This document shows positions 34,712 through 44,983 of a stretch of DNA of 64,000 bases, piece by piece (position 1 is the first letter of the stretch; the number at the start of each line of letters is the position of its first letter). This DNA is from Macrostomum hystrix (taxonomy: Eukaryota; Platyhelminthes; Macrostomidae): the NCBI GenBank assembly GCA_950097015.1, contig CATNEN010000038.1, positions 6,942,001 through 7,006,000 of the forward strand, given 5' to 3'. Both the position numbers and the translations under genes were made by a program. The notes beneath the pieces were generated by a model. The model saw nothing but the letters and a program-made list of their open reading frames with translations. It ran no database searches and was not told the origin of the DNA.

Positions 34712-37700
34712 CTAGCCAATGGCCAGAGACAGTTTCGGATTGACGGCCCAAATTCTGAGTAGCTGGGCATCCGCTGCCAGCCGGCGTCGTTTAATGTTGC
34801 CGCCCAGCTCAAACAGGCGAAGGCCCGGCTGGCCGGGCACGAATTTGTTTAGTACGCCCGACGCGCTGATGCCCGACGCCAGGTTGATAGTCAGCTGCTT
34901 TCCATCGGGCAAAGTCAAGTCAACAGATGCCTGCGGTGGTTGGGTTGATGGACATTGTTCCTGAGTACACAAACTCACTCACACGAGTATTACATCATTG
35001 ATAGGGGCTTTAATGAAATCAATGAAAATATGAATAGCAATAGCAATATTAATTATATTAATTGCAGAAGGGCTGCAAGCAATGACACATCATATGGTGG
35101 CACTAGACCTGCAGCCAACGAGGAGGCAATTCTGCCCATTTCGCTGACTCTTGAGCACACACGCATGCACACGCATGTGTATATCTGCACCTTGACTTTA
35201 TCATCGTCGGCCCTCAGGGGCGTGAATTGCACGACAAGCCCCCAAGCCTTCCCTAAATGAATGTTGCGTCGCCGCGGAATCGAACTCATGGAACTCGGTG
35301 CGAGAGGCGTCTACCGCTCTGCGGCTCACCCCCGCCCTAGAGCTTTCGTTAGAGCTCTGTCTGGACTCCTACTCGAGAGGTCACGAGTTTGAATCTCAGC
35401 CTAAAGCAGTTAAAGCCATTGAACAAGACAACGAATTCCCAAAGCCCCAAATTTGAATGGTTGTGGTCGCTCTTAGGAACAAGTGAAGTGAAGTCACCTG
35501 TTTTGCAGACTCCTCCGCTCTGACCGCCTCATCCGCACCATTTGCAACCTCGAAATCGTTCAGCCTTGACAGGCCGCAGAAGAAGAAGCCGCAGGTTCGC
35601 AGGTTCCGCACCAGAGTTGTGGGCACTCGCCACAGTAGGTGCTTGTAGGCTATCAGTAGTTCCACAATGACCACGGACCGTTCGCTGTCACCCAGAGTGG
35701 AGGTGAGCTCTTCGGGCAGCAGGCTGGGCGTCATGACGGTTGCTAGGGCCCGAATGGACATCCGGTTGGTCTCTTTGTGGTCCAGAACTCTGGCGGAGTT
35801 AATGGTATTCGAATAGTAGTGAATCATGCTAGTTGTACTTAAGTTTTTTGTACGAGTATTTTCTAGGCTGTTGTGTTAGGCCGGTTCGCTTGGCTCGCTC
35901 TCTCTTACCCTCCGCCCCCGTCCCTGCTCGGTGTGCCCGGAGCCGTCACCTGATTGGCTGGGCGCGGGCGTTGTCTCTCAGCTCTGCGCAGCTATGAACG
36001 TCCACTGGGCCAGCGAGCAAAATCCTACCCCTCCTTAGCACTGGCGTCTTGACCTCGTGTTTTGTGCATCGGTTTTCCTGTCTGCTCCGCACCCACCCAA
36101 GTAGCTGCCTTTTTTGTAGTACTATTTTTGCAGCGTGCGCTCGTGCGTTTGATCGCGTTCTGCTTCAGAACGTAACTGCGTAACGTAAACGTAAACGTAA
36201 CGTAACTGACTTGCTCCGTAACTGCGAATTATCAATTTAGTGCGTAATAAACAAAACATTTCTGAGTCGCTTAGAGCAGCCAGACCGCTGACACCAGCCA
36301 GGGGTAAGTAGTTTCTCTTCGTTCTTTCATCACTTGGGGTCCAGCATCGCGACACTAGACGCCAGGGCCTGCGCGTTCATGCGACCCCGGTTGTGAGTGA
36401 TTGCCAGCACGTTCAATCCAACAGTTGCTAGCGAGTAGGCCTGGAGTGTCGAGTCTTAATGCTCAGTGAAGAGCTGGTCCGTCTCGGGACACAATAGCTT
36501 TTTTAATAATAACAGAAATAGAATTGGGAGTTGGGACATTGTGTTTAAAAGGACAGTGGTAATCGAAGTTAGGAAGGCTCACTTTCTAAACAGTTCAACG
36601 ACAGCTCGCAGCGTCTGACAGGCGGCTGGTGGCAGCAGGATGACGAGCAGATTCAAGCCGATGAGGCGATGGCGCATGTCGGGCAGTTGGTCCAGGCTCC
36701 GGTAGTACTCCACATAGGGACCGCTGAGCAGCGGCCGCGGCAGGTCTCTTAGGAAGGCCTTCAGCAGGCCGGCGACGTCGTGCGGGTCGGCAGCGGCGAG
36801 TTCCTGCGCGTTTGGGCCGGAGGCTTCGATGCGAGCGCGCAGATTGCGGACGGCTGCCACCGAACCGCTGATGCGAAGGATGCCCTCCTCCTTGAGGCCG
36901 CCACTCTGCAGCCGGTCGATCATAGCAGTCACCAGTTGGGGCACCTGATTAATTGGTGCAGAAAATGTGAAACTTTCCTATCTCGTGAACTTTCTCAGGA
37001 GACAATGGGAGGGCTTTTATAGTTAAGTAAGAGTCCAATGCTCGGCTTGTGACCAACAGTTTTCTAGTTATACTGTTGACAGTAGAGTACAAAAATCATT
37101 ATTAAAACTCATTTTGGACTATGAGTCGGATAAAATAATGTAAACACTGAAATTCTAGACTTAAGTTGCTAGGGCATAACTTGGGGGTTGTAGCCTAGTA
37201 GTTTGAGCATCGGACGCACGACTTGAAGGTCGGTAGCTCGATTCCAGACTCCACTGGAACAATTTTTGTCCGTTAGCAAGGCTCTCAACTCTGCATTAAT
37301 TCAGTTCACCCAGCCTTAATGGGTGCCAGCATTAGCTGAGGTAATTATGGGTGGGTGTCCATGGACTGAACAACTGTACGCAGCCTTCAGATGCGCCGCG
37401 CAATAGCTGCGGCCTTGCTGCGTGCTGCACACCTGGCCGAATTGAGGTAGGTGCAATAGAAAAAAAACAGCAGATAATACTAGTATATTTGCCACTTCGA
37501 GTTTATCGTGACCACAACATGTTGACGATTGCTCAAAATGTGACTGATTCGCAAATTATGAAAGAAAGAAATTTATTATGTGGCTTTAATTGCAGTCCCA
37601 GCCTTATTAAATAATATTAAAGTGAGCTGGTGTACAATTTATTGAAATGCCTCTGTTACTTTAGTTTCAACAGCTAAAAATGGGCACCAGCGTTAGATTT

Positions 37701-38556
37701 TGGTGGATCCAAATCCTGTGTCCCAGATGTAATTTTAATTGGGATTTATTTATAATAAAGCGAATACCTGCGACTGAACCATGCCCTGTCTCTGCTCCTT
37801 CTGTGCCAGCTTCTCCTCCGTGGCCAGAACGGACTCCAAGGGCACGCCAAACCAGCCGCTGCCGCTGCCGCTGCCGCCCGACCTGCTAGACGAGGACGAC
37901 TTGCTCCGCCGGCCGAACAGACCGCCGCCGGAGTTCGGCGAGGGTGGCGGCAGCGGCGAAGCTGGGGCAGCGGCGACGGTGGAGCGAAACACCGGACTGT
38001 GACCGGCCTTCTCAAACTGGACAGCTAGCTCAAGGTGCGCCAGGGCTCGCAACTTATCCATGTCCTCCACTGAGAAGTCGTCAACATACGCGTGGCCAAG
38101 TGGGTCGTCTGCCAACTTGTAGATTTCGAAGCCGTCTTCCGAGTAACTTCGAGTTTCTTCCGGTTCAGCATTGGCCGACGCGCCAACTGCACTATCCTGC
38201 AGTTCTTGGCTAATCTGGCGCCCAGCTGTTTGACTGTTTTCAGGGATTCTTAGAGTCAGCGGCATCTCCACCGTGCTCTGTTCTGAGCCGTCGAAACCGG
38301 TCGCCATGTCGATGTGCCGTTTAACCACCGCCCAGTGCAGTGGCGACGGCATTCTGAGCTGGATGGCCCGGCTGTCAAAGCTCTCGTGTTTCTGCAGACA
38401 CTCCGCGATCTCAAACAGAAGCGCCGACTCGCTCTTGGCCAGCCAGTCGATTCCAGCCTGAGAGTTCGAGTCCTCAGCCACCTCCAGCAGCAGCTTTGGA
38501 GCCGACAGGCACCCGCCGTCCTGCTGGTCCTTGGTCCTCGATGTGGACTTGCGCAT
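34712..38556 (-). CDS. ARHGAP18: RhoGAP of the ARHGAP18/28/40 family
   Basis: GTPase-activating protein for Rho-type GTPases, acting in the cytoplasm on actin regulation (family knowledge). Minus-strand exons are 37768-38556 (with 27 bases of leader after an acceptor at 38583), 36583-36944, 35498-35789 and 34712-34960; phases agree (0, AA|A, 0), giving 563 residues. Seen: KLRALAHLELAVQFEKAG and FGVPLESVLATEEKL (family signature before the GAP domain). The GAP domain follows, with EEGILRISGSVAAVRNLR (arginine finger Arg in ILRISG), LLKAFLRDLPRPLLS, ETNRMSIRALATVMTPSLLP. A C-terminal LRLFELGGNIKRRRLAADAQ block matches the family's C-terminal ubiquitin-like tail. Residues upstream of the GAP domain are Ser/Gly-rich. 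The paralogue (18, 28 or 40) cannot be fixed. It is head to head with the ATP10 gene. Confidence 0.85.
35255..35345 (-). mobile_element. tRNA-like head (SINE or tRNA pseudogene)
   Basis: On minus: GAGCCGCAGAGCGGTAGACG (A box) and GAGTTCGATTCC (B box) spaced as in a tRNA, but the acceptor and anticodon stems do not pair well, so it is not a working tRNA. It lies in the last ARHGAP intron. Confidence 0.5.
35345..35455 (+). mobile_element. SINE fragment (family 2-like)
   Basis: A tRNA-like TTCGTTAGAGCTCTG and B-box GAGTTTGAATCTCAGCC are followed by TTGAACAAGACAACGAATTC. This matches the head and tail order of the SINE at 3530-3715. It is convergent with the tRNA-like head next to it. Confidence 0.5.
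37184..37475 (+). mobile_element. tRNA-derived SINE, family 1, copy 2
   Basis: GGGGTTGTAGCCTAGTAGTT (A box), GGTAGCTCGATTCC (B box, 37232-37245) and the core CTCAACTCTGCATTAATTCA, CACCCAGC, TGCCAGCATTAGCTGAGG and GGGTGGGTGTCC. It ends in an A-run near 37460. It lies antisense in the ARHGAP intron 36945-37767. Confidence 0.85.
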
Positions 38557-38589
38557 CACTGCTGTTGCTTGATGGCACTTTACTCTGCA

Positions 38590-39487
38590 AACTGAAAAAA
38601 ACTGACTTGTTTCAGTCAAAAAAACAAAACAGTTAAGCTGTCCGTGATTTTATTCATATAACCTAAAAACTGTCATTAAAATATTATTAAAAAACATTTC
38701 TAACAACTAAAATAATTCTAAAAAGTCAAACAATTTTTTACTAGTTAGCTGTCTAAAATACTTCTAAAGCTGGCTGCAACAGATTTAGAACTGTTATAAA
38801 TTTATAATGAAAATAACCTTAAAAATATTGATCAGACCCGAAAATTGCAATATGACATGATATTATACTAAGAAAATAGCATTCTGGAATTTATTCGCTT
38901 AAATATTATTTCATATTACTTATTTTACGAATTTTACTTAATTTTAACTTAAAACACATACATTACATCTAAATACAATAAACAATGTATTGTCACAAAT
39001 AAACTAGAAAAACTTTTGCTCTCGATGACTAGAGCATACATAGAGATTGAAACTTCAAAATTATAACTGTAACGTCGTAGATAAGACGATAAAGTAAACA
39101 GAGTCAAAGGTTCATGTGTTATCTTACAATTATGGATCAGTATATGTATAATAAATTAGTTTAAATTGCAAGCCACTATTGCTCGAGAGAAAGGAATGCG
39201 TATAGTCCATTATAAAACATTTCTTCACACTTCACACACGGATGCAGAATAAAAAGTGTACTATTAATGCTCCGCCTAAAATTAAATTAGTAACGTTTAA
39301 AACATTTCCATGGACCATACACAAGTTAAAACAAAAGAAAAAATTATTTTTGAAATAAAACAATATTGGAAAAATATCTTGTAAAACTATATATACTACA
39401 GAGAATTTAATAATACATTCAGTTCCTTTTATTAATACTTCATATAATTTATGAGACTACTTGATTTTTAACTTCAAAGATTTTTAA
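38590..39487. other. AT-rich upstream region of ARHGAP, no gene seen
   Basis: Left half of the interval between the head-to-head ARHGAP and ATP10 genes. No CCAAT or TATA element stands out; it is mostly A/T-rich unique sequence. Confidence 0.4.
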
Positions 39488-39959
39488 TGTAATGAAATTA
39501 TTGGTCGGTGGTCGCCATTTAAAATGAATTGTAAATCGTTTTGAAGGGCTGCAGCTTAATGTAATATAATTAGTAATATAATTAGTGATAGGGCCTACTT
39601 CTGTTATATAAATTACGCCGCTTTGCTGACGCACGCGCTTACAATATAGAGCAAGATTAGTTAAAGGTGGTTATATTAATTATAATCTAATGTTCGAATA
39701 TTCTAATTATCTAAACTTAGTGTCTAATCCTGATGCGCGCGCGCGGGTCAGAAAACCGGTTGCAACTGGTGTCACTTTATATTTAACTTGTCAAGAGTAG
39801 ATTTAACAAATACTAAATACATAATTAATACAAACATCCGTACGAAAATACCGGTTATATGAGAAGATGATTAGCATAAATTTAGTTGTAATAATAACAG
39901 TACACAAGAAATATTTTGATTTTACTAACAATTTAAAATAGACGAATTATTTCATTACA
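39488..39959 (-). repeat. 3' LTR of the Ty3/Gypsy element
   Basis: 472 bp with inverted ends TGTAATGAAAT and ATTTCATTACA. It contains a short CG alternating run (GCGCGCGCGGG) and a repeated TAGTAATATAATTAG. Confidence 0.97.
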
Positions 39960-39972
39960 TCATCCTCCTCAA
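39960..39972 (-). promoter_or_regulatory. Polypurine tract of the element
   Basis: On minus GAGGAGGATGA abuts the 3' LTR, the usual position of the plus-strand primer. Confidence 0.7.
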
Positions 39973-41185
39973 CAAAAGTCAATGTCCTCATTGAAAATAA
40001 CAATAAATAACGTACATATGGCATTACAATGACTTCAATACATAGCTTCATATCGCGATTATACTACTAGCAGTACAAATACAAGGTTCGATAATATATA
40101 TTCTACACGAAGCAATAGATATCAAGCGACAACACCGTTCAACAGATACCGAGCAACACAAGACGAACAGCACAAAATGTACGCTTGGGAGCGGGGACTG
40201 CGAAACTGACAAACAAGAACCGACAAGAACTTGGGCGATCGAAAGCTGCACCACGCACCGAAAAGACGGGGTAGCTTCGAATCCCTAAGCCTCAGCGAGC
40301 CTCACAAAACTCTACCGAACCAACCTGCCGGGCGATGACAAGGAGGACATTTCAATGCCTCCTGCATGCCTGGCTGTGGCAGCGGCTAGAAGAAAACCAA
40401 GACAAACTACTAAACATAACAGTAACTATGACAACGCGGATACAGTATAAAATACAAAATTGCAAAGTCTAAAAATACAGTCAATACAGTCTACAGGTTT
40501 CTTACGGTACAAATAGACATTTAATGGATAACGAACATCACGACAAAACTTAAACTCGATCAAACTTCGACTAGTTATTTGGATTCATTCGACATCAACA
40601 ATAACGAGGGAATAGTCAGTGGTAGGTCCATTCACAAACAATAACTCATTGAAATGCGCAAAATTGTGTAAACGCAAGAAAACATATACAAAAACTAAAC
40701 ATTTGAAAAACACGATTTTGACGAGTAACGAGTAACAATTAATCATATTGGGACTTTAAAATGCATTGATCACGAATGGCGGTAAATTTTATTGCAAAGC
40801 AACCGATACACTTAAGGATATTGGAAGTGCAAACAGAAGATAAATAACTTCGAGATACACGCAAACGAAAGAATTTTATTGCAGCGAAAAGCATTCTATT
40901 GACGACATATTGTTTAAATATTAACGCATACGCATGGAAAATTAAAAAGTGCAATCAAACAAAAGTTTACTTGTAGCTTATAGCAACACAGTCGGGCATC
41001 TGAAACAAAATCTGCATTAATTTCGGCCATAGCGACATAATTTTTTTTTATTCAAACCTAAAATAACCTAAAATTCTAGAATAATAGTAAAGCATATCTT
41101 CCCTTAATGTAATAAGTGTCATTATTGTGTCATTTGGAATACTGGATCGGAAAGAGAAACTTCAAGGATTTCGGCAGTGATCGAC

Positions 41186-44100
41186 TTATTCTTCCTCGAT
41201 ATCATCTTGCCAGAGACTCGGCAGCTTCTGCGAAGGTTGGACGACTAGTTTCATCTTTCCCGCATGGACAATCTTCCCCTTACCTTGATCTTTACCTTCA
41301 ACCTGACGGACAACTTCGTAGTTTACTGGAGATGTCTTACGCACTACTCTGAATGGGCCAGTCCATGGAGCATGGTGCTTGTGCGACCAACGAGAATCCC
41401 GCTGTCGCAGAGCTAAAGGAGGGGTAAAAACCCACACCAATGCATTCTCATGGAATCTTTGCTTCTTGATATTTCTATCGTAGTACCTCTTTTGAACTCT
41501 TTGGACAGCTTTGGTGGCTTTCCTGACTGTCTCATAAGCGTTAATTAGTTGCTCTTTAATCGCGTCAGCAAAGGTAGTAGGAGTTAATTTAGGCTCAGGC
41601 TCGCGGTACACAACGTCTACTGGCAGCACCATCTCGCGACCAGTCATTAGATAGTGCGGTGTGAAACCGGTAGTCGCGTGGACTGAACTTCGGTAGGCCA
41701 TGAGACAATGGGGAATTGCATCCTCCCAGTCCTCAGGATCAACATTTTGAAGATAACAACGCAAGATATTATGAAGCGTACGGTGGAACCGTTCCACCAG
41801 TCCATCACACTGAGGATGAAATGCTGTTGTGCGTGTCTTTTGGATGTTAAGTAGTTTACAGAGCTTCCTAATCAGTTTGCCATCTACGCCTTTGCCTCTA
41901 TCAGAGTGCAAGATGTGGGGCGCTCCAAACCGGCTTATCCAGTGCATGAAAAGTGCATTTGCGATGGTTTCTGCGCGTTCGTCCTGCAACGGGACAAGCT
42001 CGACCCATTTGCTAAAGTAATCCATAATTGTAAGTAGACGGTCGTTGCCTTGGCGCGATGTGGCTATTTTCACGACATCAATCGCCACTCGTTGCATCGG
42101 GAAGCCAGATGACATAGGACGGAGCGGAGCTTTAGAGGCGGATGTTGGTTTTGCTCTTTGGCACTGGACGCATTCTTTTGTGTACAGCATGACGTCATCT
42201 ATTAGTTTTGGCCAATAAAATCGTGCTTTAACTGCTTCAGCAGTCTTCTTTATGCCAAAATGACCAAGTTGATGTATTTCTTCAATAATCTCTTGTCTTT
42301 TAATTCTTGGGAGCACTAGTATTGGTTTTGAATCTATAACACGATGCATAACGCCGTTGATAAAGCATAGATCATTAACCTTATTCATTAACATTATGCT
42401 CTCTGGTGCCATAGTTGTCTTGTCTTCCTCAGTCAATTCCGTATTTCCCTGAGCGAGTTTTCTGTAAACTGGTCCAATACCATCATCTCTTAGCTGCAAC
42501 ACTCTCAAAGATGTTTCGTCGATATCTGTGTCAACTGAGTCTTCGTCACTTATATCTTCGACATCCGAGGTTCGCGCAACAAGTTGCTGCTTCCTACGTG
42601 ATGGAACAACTGCATTACAGGTCTCATTGTTGCTAGTTTGACACTCAGCATCTACTCTACGCGGCTTGTCCGGCTGACATGCTTCACAAAACCGCGGACA
42701 TCTGGACAGAGCGTCAGCGTTCATATGCATTTTACCTGGTCGGTGGATAATTTCGAAGTCAAATTCTTGTAATGACTCAAGCCAGCGTGCTAACTGTCCA
42801 GTCGGCTCCTTGAAACTTAGTAAGTGGGTTAGTGCAGCATGGTCAACGCGAATTATAAACTTTTTACCAGCTAGATAAGATCTGAATTTTTTGCACGATT
42901 CGACTACAGCTAATAGTTCCCTCCTAGTCACACAGTAATTTCTTTCTGCAGAATTCAAAGCTCGGCTGCTGTAGGCGATAACCTTCTCTTGTCCTTTTTG
43001 AATCTGCGACAGCACACTACCTACTCCGAAACCGCTAGCATCAGTATCTAAAATAAATTGACTATTAATATCTGAAGTGTCTGGCAAGGCAAGAATCGGC
43101 GCTGAAGTTAACCTGTCTTTCAGCGAACAGAAACTTTGTTCTTGTTCATTAGTCCAGATAAATTGTGTATTTTTTAGTGTTAGTCGGCGCAAAGGCTCTG
43201 CTATTGTGGAGAAACTTTTAATAAATCTTCTATAATAAGAGGCTAAACCTAGGAAACTCTGGACATCCTTAACCGATTGCGGTCGAGGCCAATCATGGAC
43301 TGCTTTGACCTTCTCATCATCAACCGAAATGCCTTGGGGTGTTATTTTATGTCCTAGAATTTTTATTGACTTAGATGCAAAGATACATTTGCTAGGCTTT
43401 AAGCGAAGATTTGCATTTTGGAGGCGCTGGAGGACTTGAGCAAGATTACAATTATGCTCGTCTAATGTTCTGCCCATTACAACAATGTCATCGATATACA
43501 CAAGACAAGCTTCCCACTTCAGACCGCGCAGCACCAGGTCCATCAGCCGTTGAAACGTAGCTGGGGCATTTTTCAGCCCAAATGGCATGACCCTGAATTG
43601 GTACAGACCATGGTGGCACAGGAAAGCTGTCTTCTCACTGTCATGTTCATCAAGTTCGACCTGCCAGTATCCTGACTGCATATCCATGGCTGAAAAATAT
43701 ATGTTGCCAGCTAGAGCATCCAGAGTGTCGTCCACTCTAGGCATTGGATAGGCATCAGACTTTGTAACATTGTTTAATTTTCGATAATCTATGCAAAATC
43801 TAAGGTTACCATCTTTCTTGCGAACTAGCACTACTGCAGCTGCCCATGGAGATGATGATGGAACAATGACGTTATCTTGGATCATGTCGTCAATAATCTT
43901 TTTCTGTTCATTTATAGTGGTCAAGTTGGATCTCCTTAGTGTTTCCTTGGTTGGCAACGCATCTCCTGTATCGATTTTATGTTTCAGCAAATTCGCTCTA
44001 CCTAAATTACTACCTGATGCGAATACATCTTTAAATTGATTTAATACTGCTTCTACATCATTTGCTTCTGATGGTGACAAGTCTTTTGATATGTTAAACT

Positions 44101-44983
44101 TTGTTTGGTTAGACTGTGTACTAGTTTTATTGTCTAGGTTACTCTCTTCACTAATTATGTCTTCATTTTCACTTTGGTTTGGATTTAAGCTTCCAATGAT
44201 GCACACATTTCCTTTTTGATCTAGTGGGATAAACTTAGCAATGACTAGACCGGCTCTTAATAGTAACTCTCTGTTAACATTACTATTGACAACATTAACA
44301 TTCATGCCTTCATTTTTTATTAGATGAATACCTCTGGCAAGCAAGAGACCTGGGACATGGTGATTTGATTCAACAATGCCTGGAGCAAGTGATTGATCAG
44401 GAATTTTTGGCTTAATAGAAATATCAAGAGTCTGGCCTGGTGGCACAGTTGTAGTTTCGGCCACAACAAGGACTTGAAACCTTGGGACTTCCATGGTTTT
44501 CCGAGTTGGAATTGATTTGTTATGAGCATTGAAAGTAATAATACCTTGTGCTGGGTGGATAGAAACATCAAATTGCTTTAAGAAATCTAAACCTATAATT
44601 ACATTGTGCTGGATATTGCTACACACATATACTTCATGTGCTAAATTGAGTTGGCCAAATGAAAAGGTAACTTTTTTCTTTCCTAAAACCTTTAATTCTT
44701 CGCCATTGGCAACTGTTAACTGAACTTCTGCCTTGATAAGATTTAGTCTAGGTTGATTAAGGACATCAGCTGAAATGATTGTGACACTAGAGCCTGTGTC
44801 TATTAGGCAAGGTATTTTTTTAGACGCTACAATTGCATTTACATATATAGCATTATTAAAATCAAGATTTACATTAAGGATTTCCCTAGCTCCTTGCTTC
44901 CGGTGATCAGCTACAGTGGTGGGGCAGTTGGCACTCTTGGCTGGAATCTGCCCCGTGATCCAGCCTGATTGGCGTTTGGGCAA
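41186..44983 (-). CDS. pol: Pol polyprotein (PR-RT-RNaseH-IN), Ty3/Gypsy
   Basis: An uninterrupted frame of 1265 codons with no ATG at its start; it is in the -1 frame relative to gag and overlaps it by 73 bp. In order: aspartic protease with IDTGSSVTIIS (active Asp near 62); reverse transcriptase with FCIDYRKLN, MPFGLKNAPATFQR and the YIDDIV catalytic Asp pair; RNase H with LDTDASGFGVG. The integrase has an HLGHFGIKK...CVQCQ zinc finger and the D...D...E core around VAIDVV, LHSDRGKG and VERFHRT, then the WTGPFRVV (GPY/F) module. No chromodomain is seen. The domain order PR-RT-RH-IN places it in Ty3/Gypsy. Confidence 0.97.
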   Translation of the reverse strand: MPKRQSGWITGQIPAKSANCPTTVADHRKQGAREILNVNLDFNNAIYVNAIVASKKIPCLIDTGSSVTIISADVLNQPRLNLIKAEVQLTVANGEELKVLGKKKVTFSFGQLNLAHEVYVCSNIQHNVIIGLDFLKQFDVSIHPAQGIITFNAHNKSIPTRKTMEVPRFQVLVVAETTTVPPGQTLDISIKPKIPDQSLAPGIVESNHHVPGLLLARGIHLIKNEGMNVNVVNSNVNRELLLRAGLVIAKFIPLDQKGNVCIIGSLNPNQSENEDIISEESNLDNKTSTQSNQTKFNISKDLSPSEANDVEAVLNQFKDVFASGSNLGRANLLKHKIDTGDALPTKETLRRSNLTTINEQKKIIDDMIQDNVIVPSSSPWAAAVVLVRKKDGNLRFCIDYRKLNNVTKSDAYPMPRVDDTLDALAGNIYFSAMDMQSGYWQVELDEHDSEKTAFLCHHGLYQFRVMPFGLKNAPATFQRLMDLVLRGLKWEACLVYIDDIVVMGRTLDEHNCNLAQVLQRLQNANLRLKPSKCIFASKSIKILGHKITPQGISVDDEKVKAVHDWPRPQSVKDVQSFLGLASYYRRFIKSFSTIAEPLRRLTLKNTQFIWTNEQEQSFCSLKDRLTSAPILALPDTSDINSQFILDTDASGFGVGSVLSQIQKGQEKVIAYSSRALNSAERNYCVTRRELLAVVESCKKFRSYLAGKKFIIRVDHAALTHLLSFKEPTGQLARWLESLQEFDFEIIHRPGKMHMNADALSRCPRFCEACQPDKPRRVDAECQTSNNETCNAVVPSRRKQQLVARTSDVEDISDEDSVDTDIDETSLRVLQLRDDGIGPVYRKLAQGNTELTEEDKTTMAPESIMLMNKVNDLCFINGVMHRVIDSKPILVLPRIKRQEIIEEIHQLGHFGIKKTAEAVKARFYWPKLIDDVMLYTKECVQCQRAKPTSASKAPLRPMSSGFPMQRVAIDVVKIATSRQGNDRLLTIMDYFSKWVELVPLQDERAETIANALFMHWISRFGAPHILHSDRGKGVDGKLIRKLCKLLNIQKTRTTAFHPQCDGLVERFHRTLHNILRCYLQNVDPEDWEDAIPHCLMAYRSSVHATTGFTPHYLMTGREMVLPVDVVYREPEPKLTPTTFADAIKEQLINAYETVRKATKAVQRVQKRYYDRNIKKQRFHENALVWVFTPPLALRQRDSRWSHKHHAPWTGPFRVVRKTSPVNYEVVRQVEGKDQGKGKIVHAGKMKLVVQPSQKLPSLWQDDIEEE

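Noticed and set aside
35255-35345. Functional tRNA gene
   Set aside because: A and B boxes are present, but acceptor and anticodon stems do not pair; more likely a SINE head.
36122-36355. 77-codon minus frame in an ARHGAP intron
   Set aside because: No family match, lies between well-joined exons, and contains a short GTAACGTAAACG repeat.
39960-41185. Env-like gene between pol and the 3' LTR
   Set aside because: Only short frames (up to 71 codons) without signal peptide, glycosylation pattern or membrane anchor; the element has no env.
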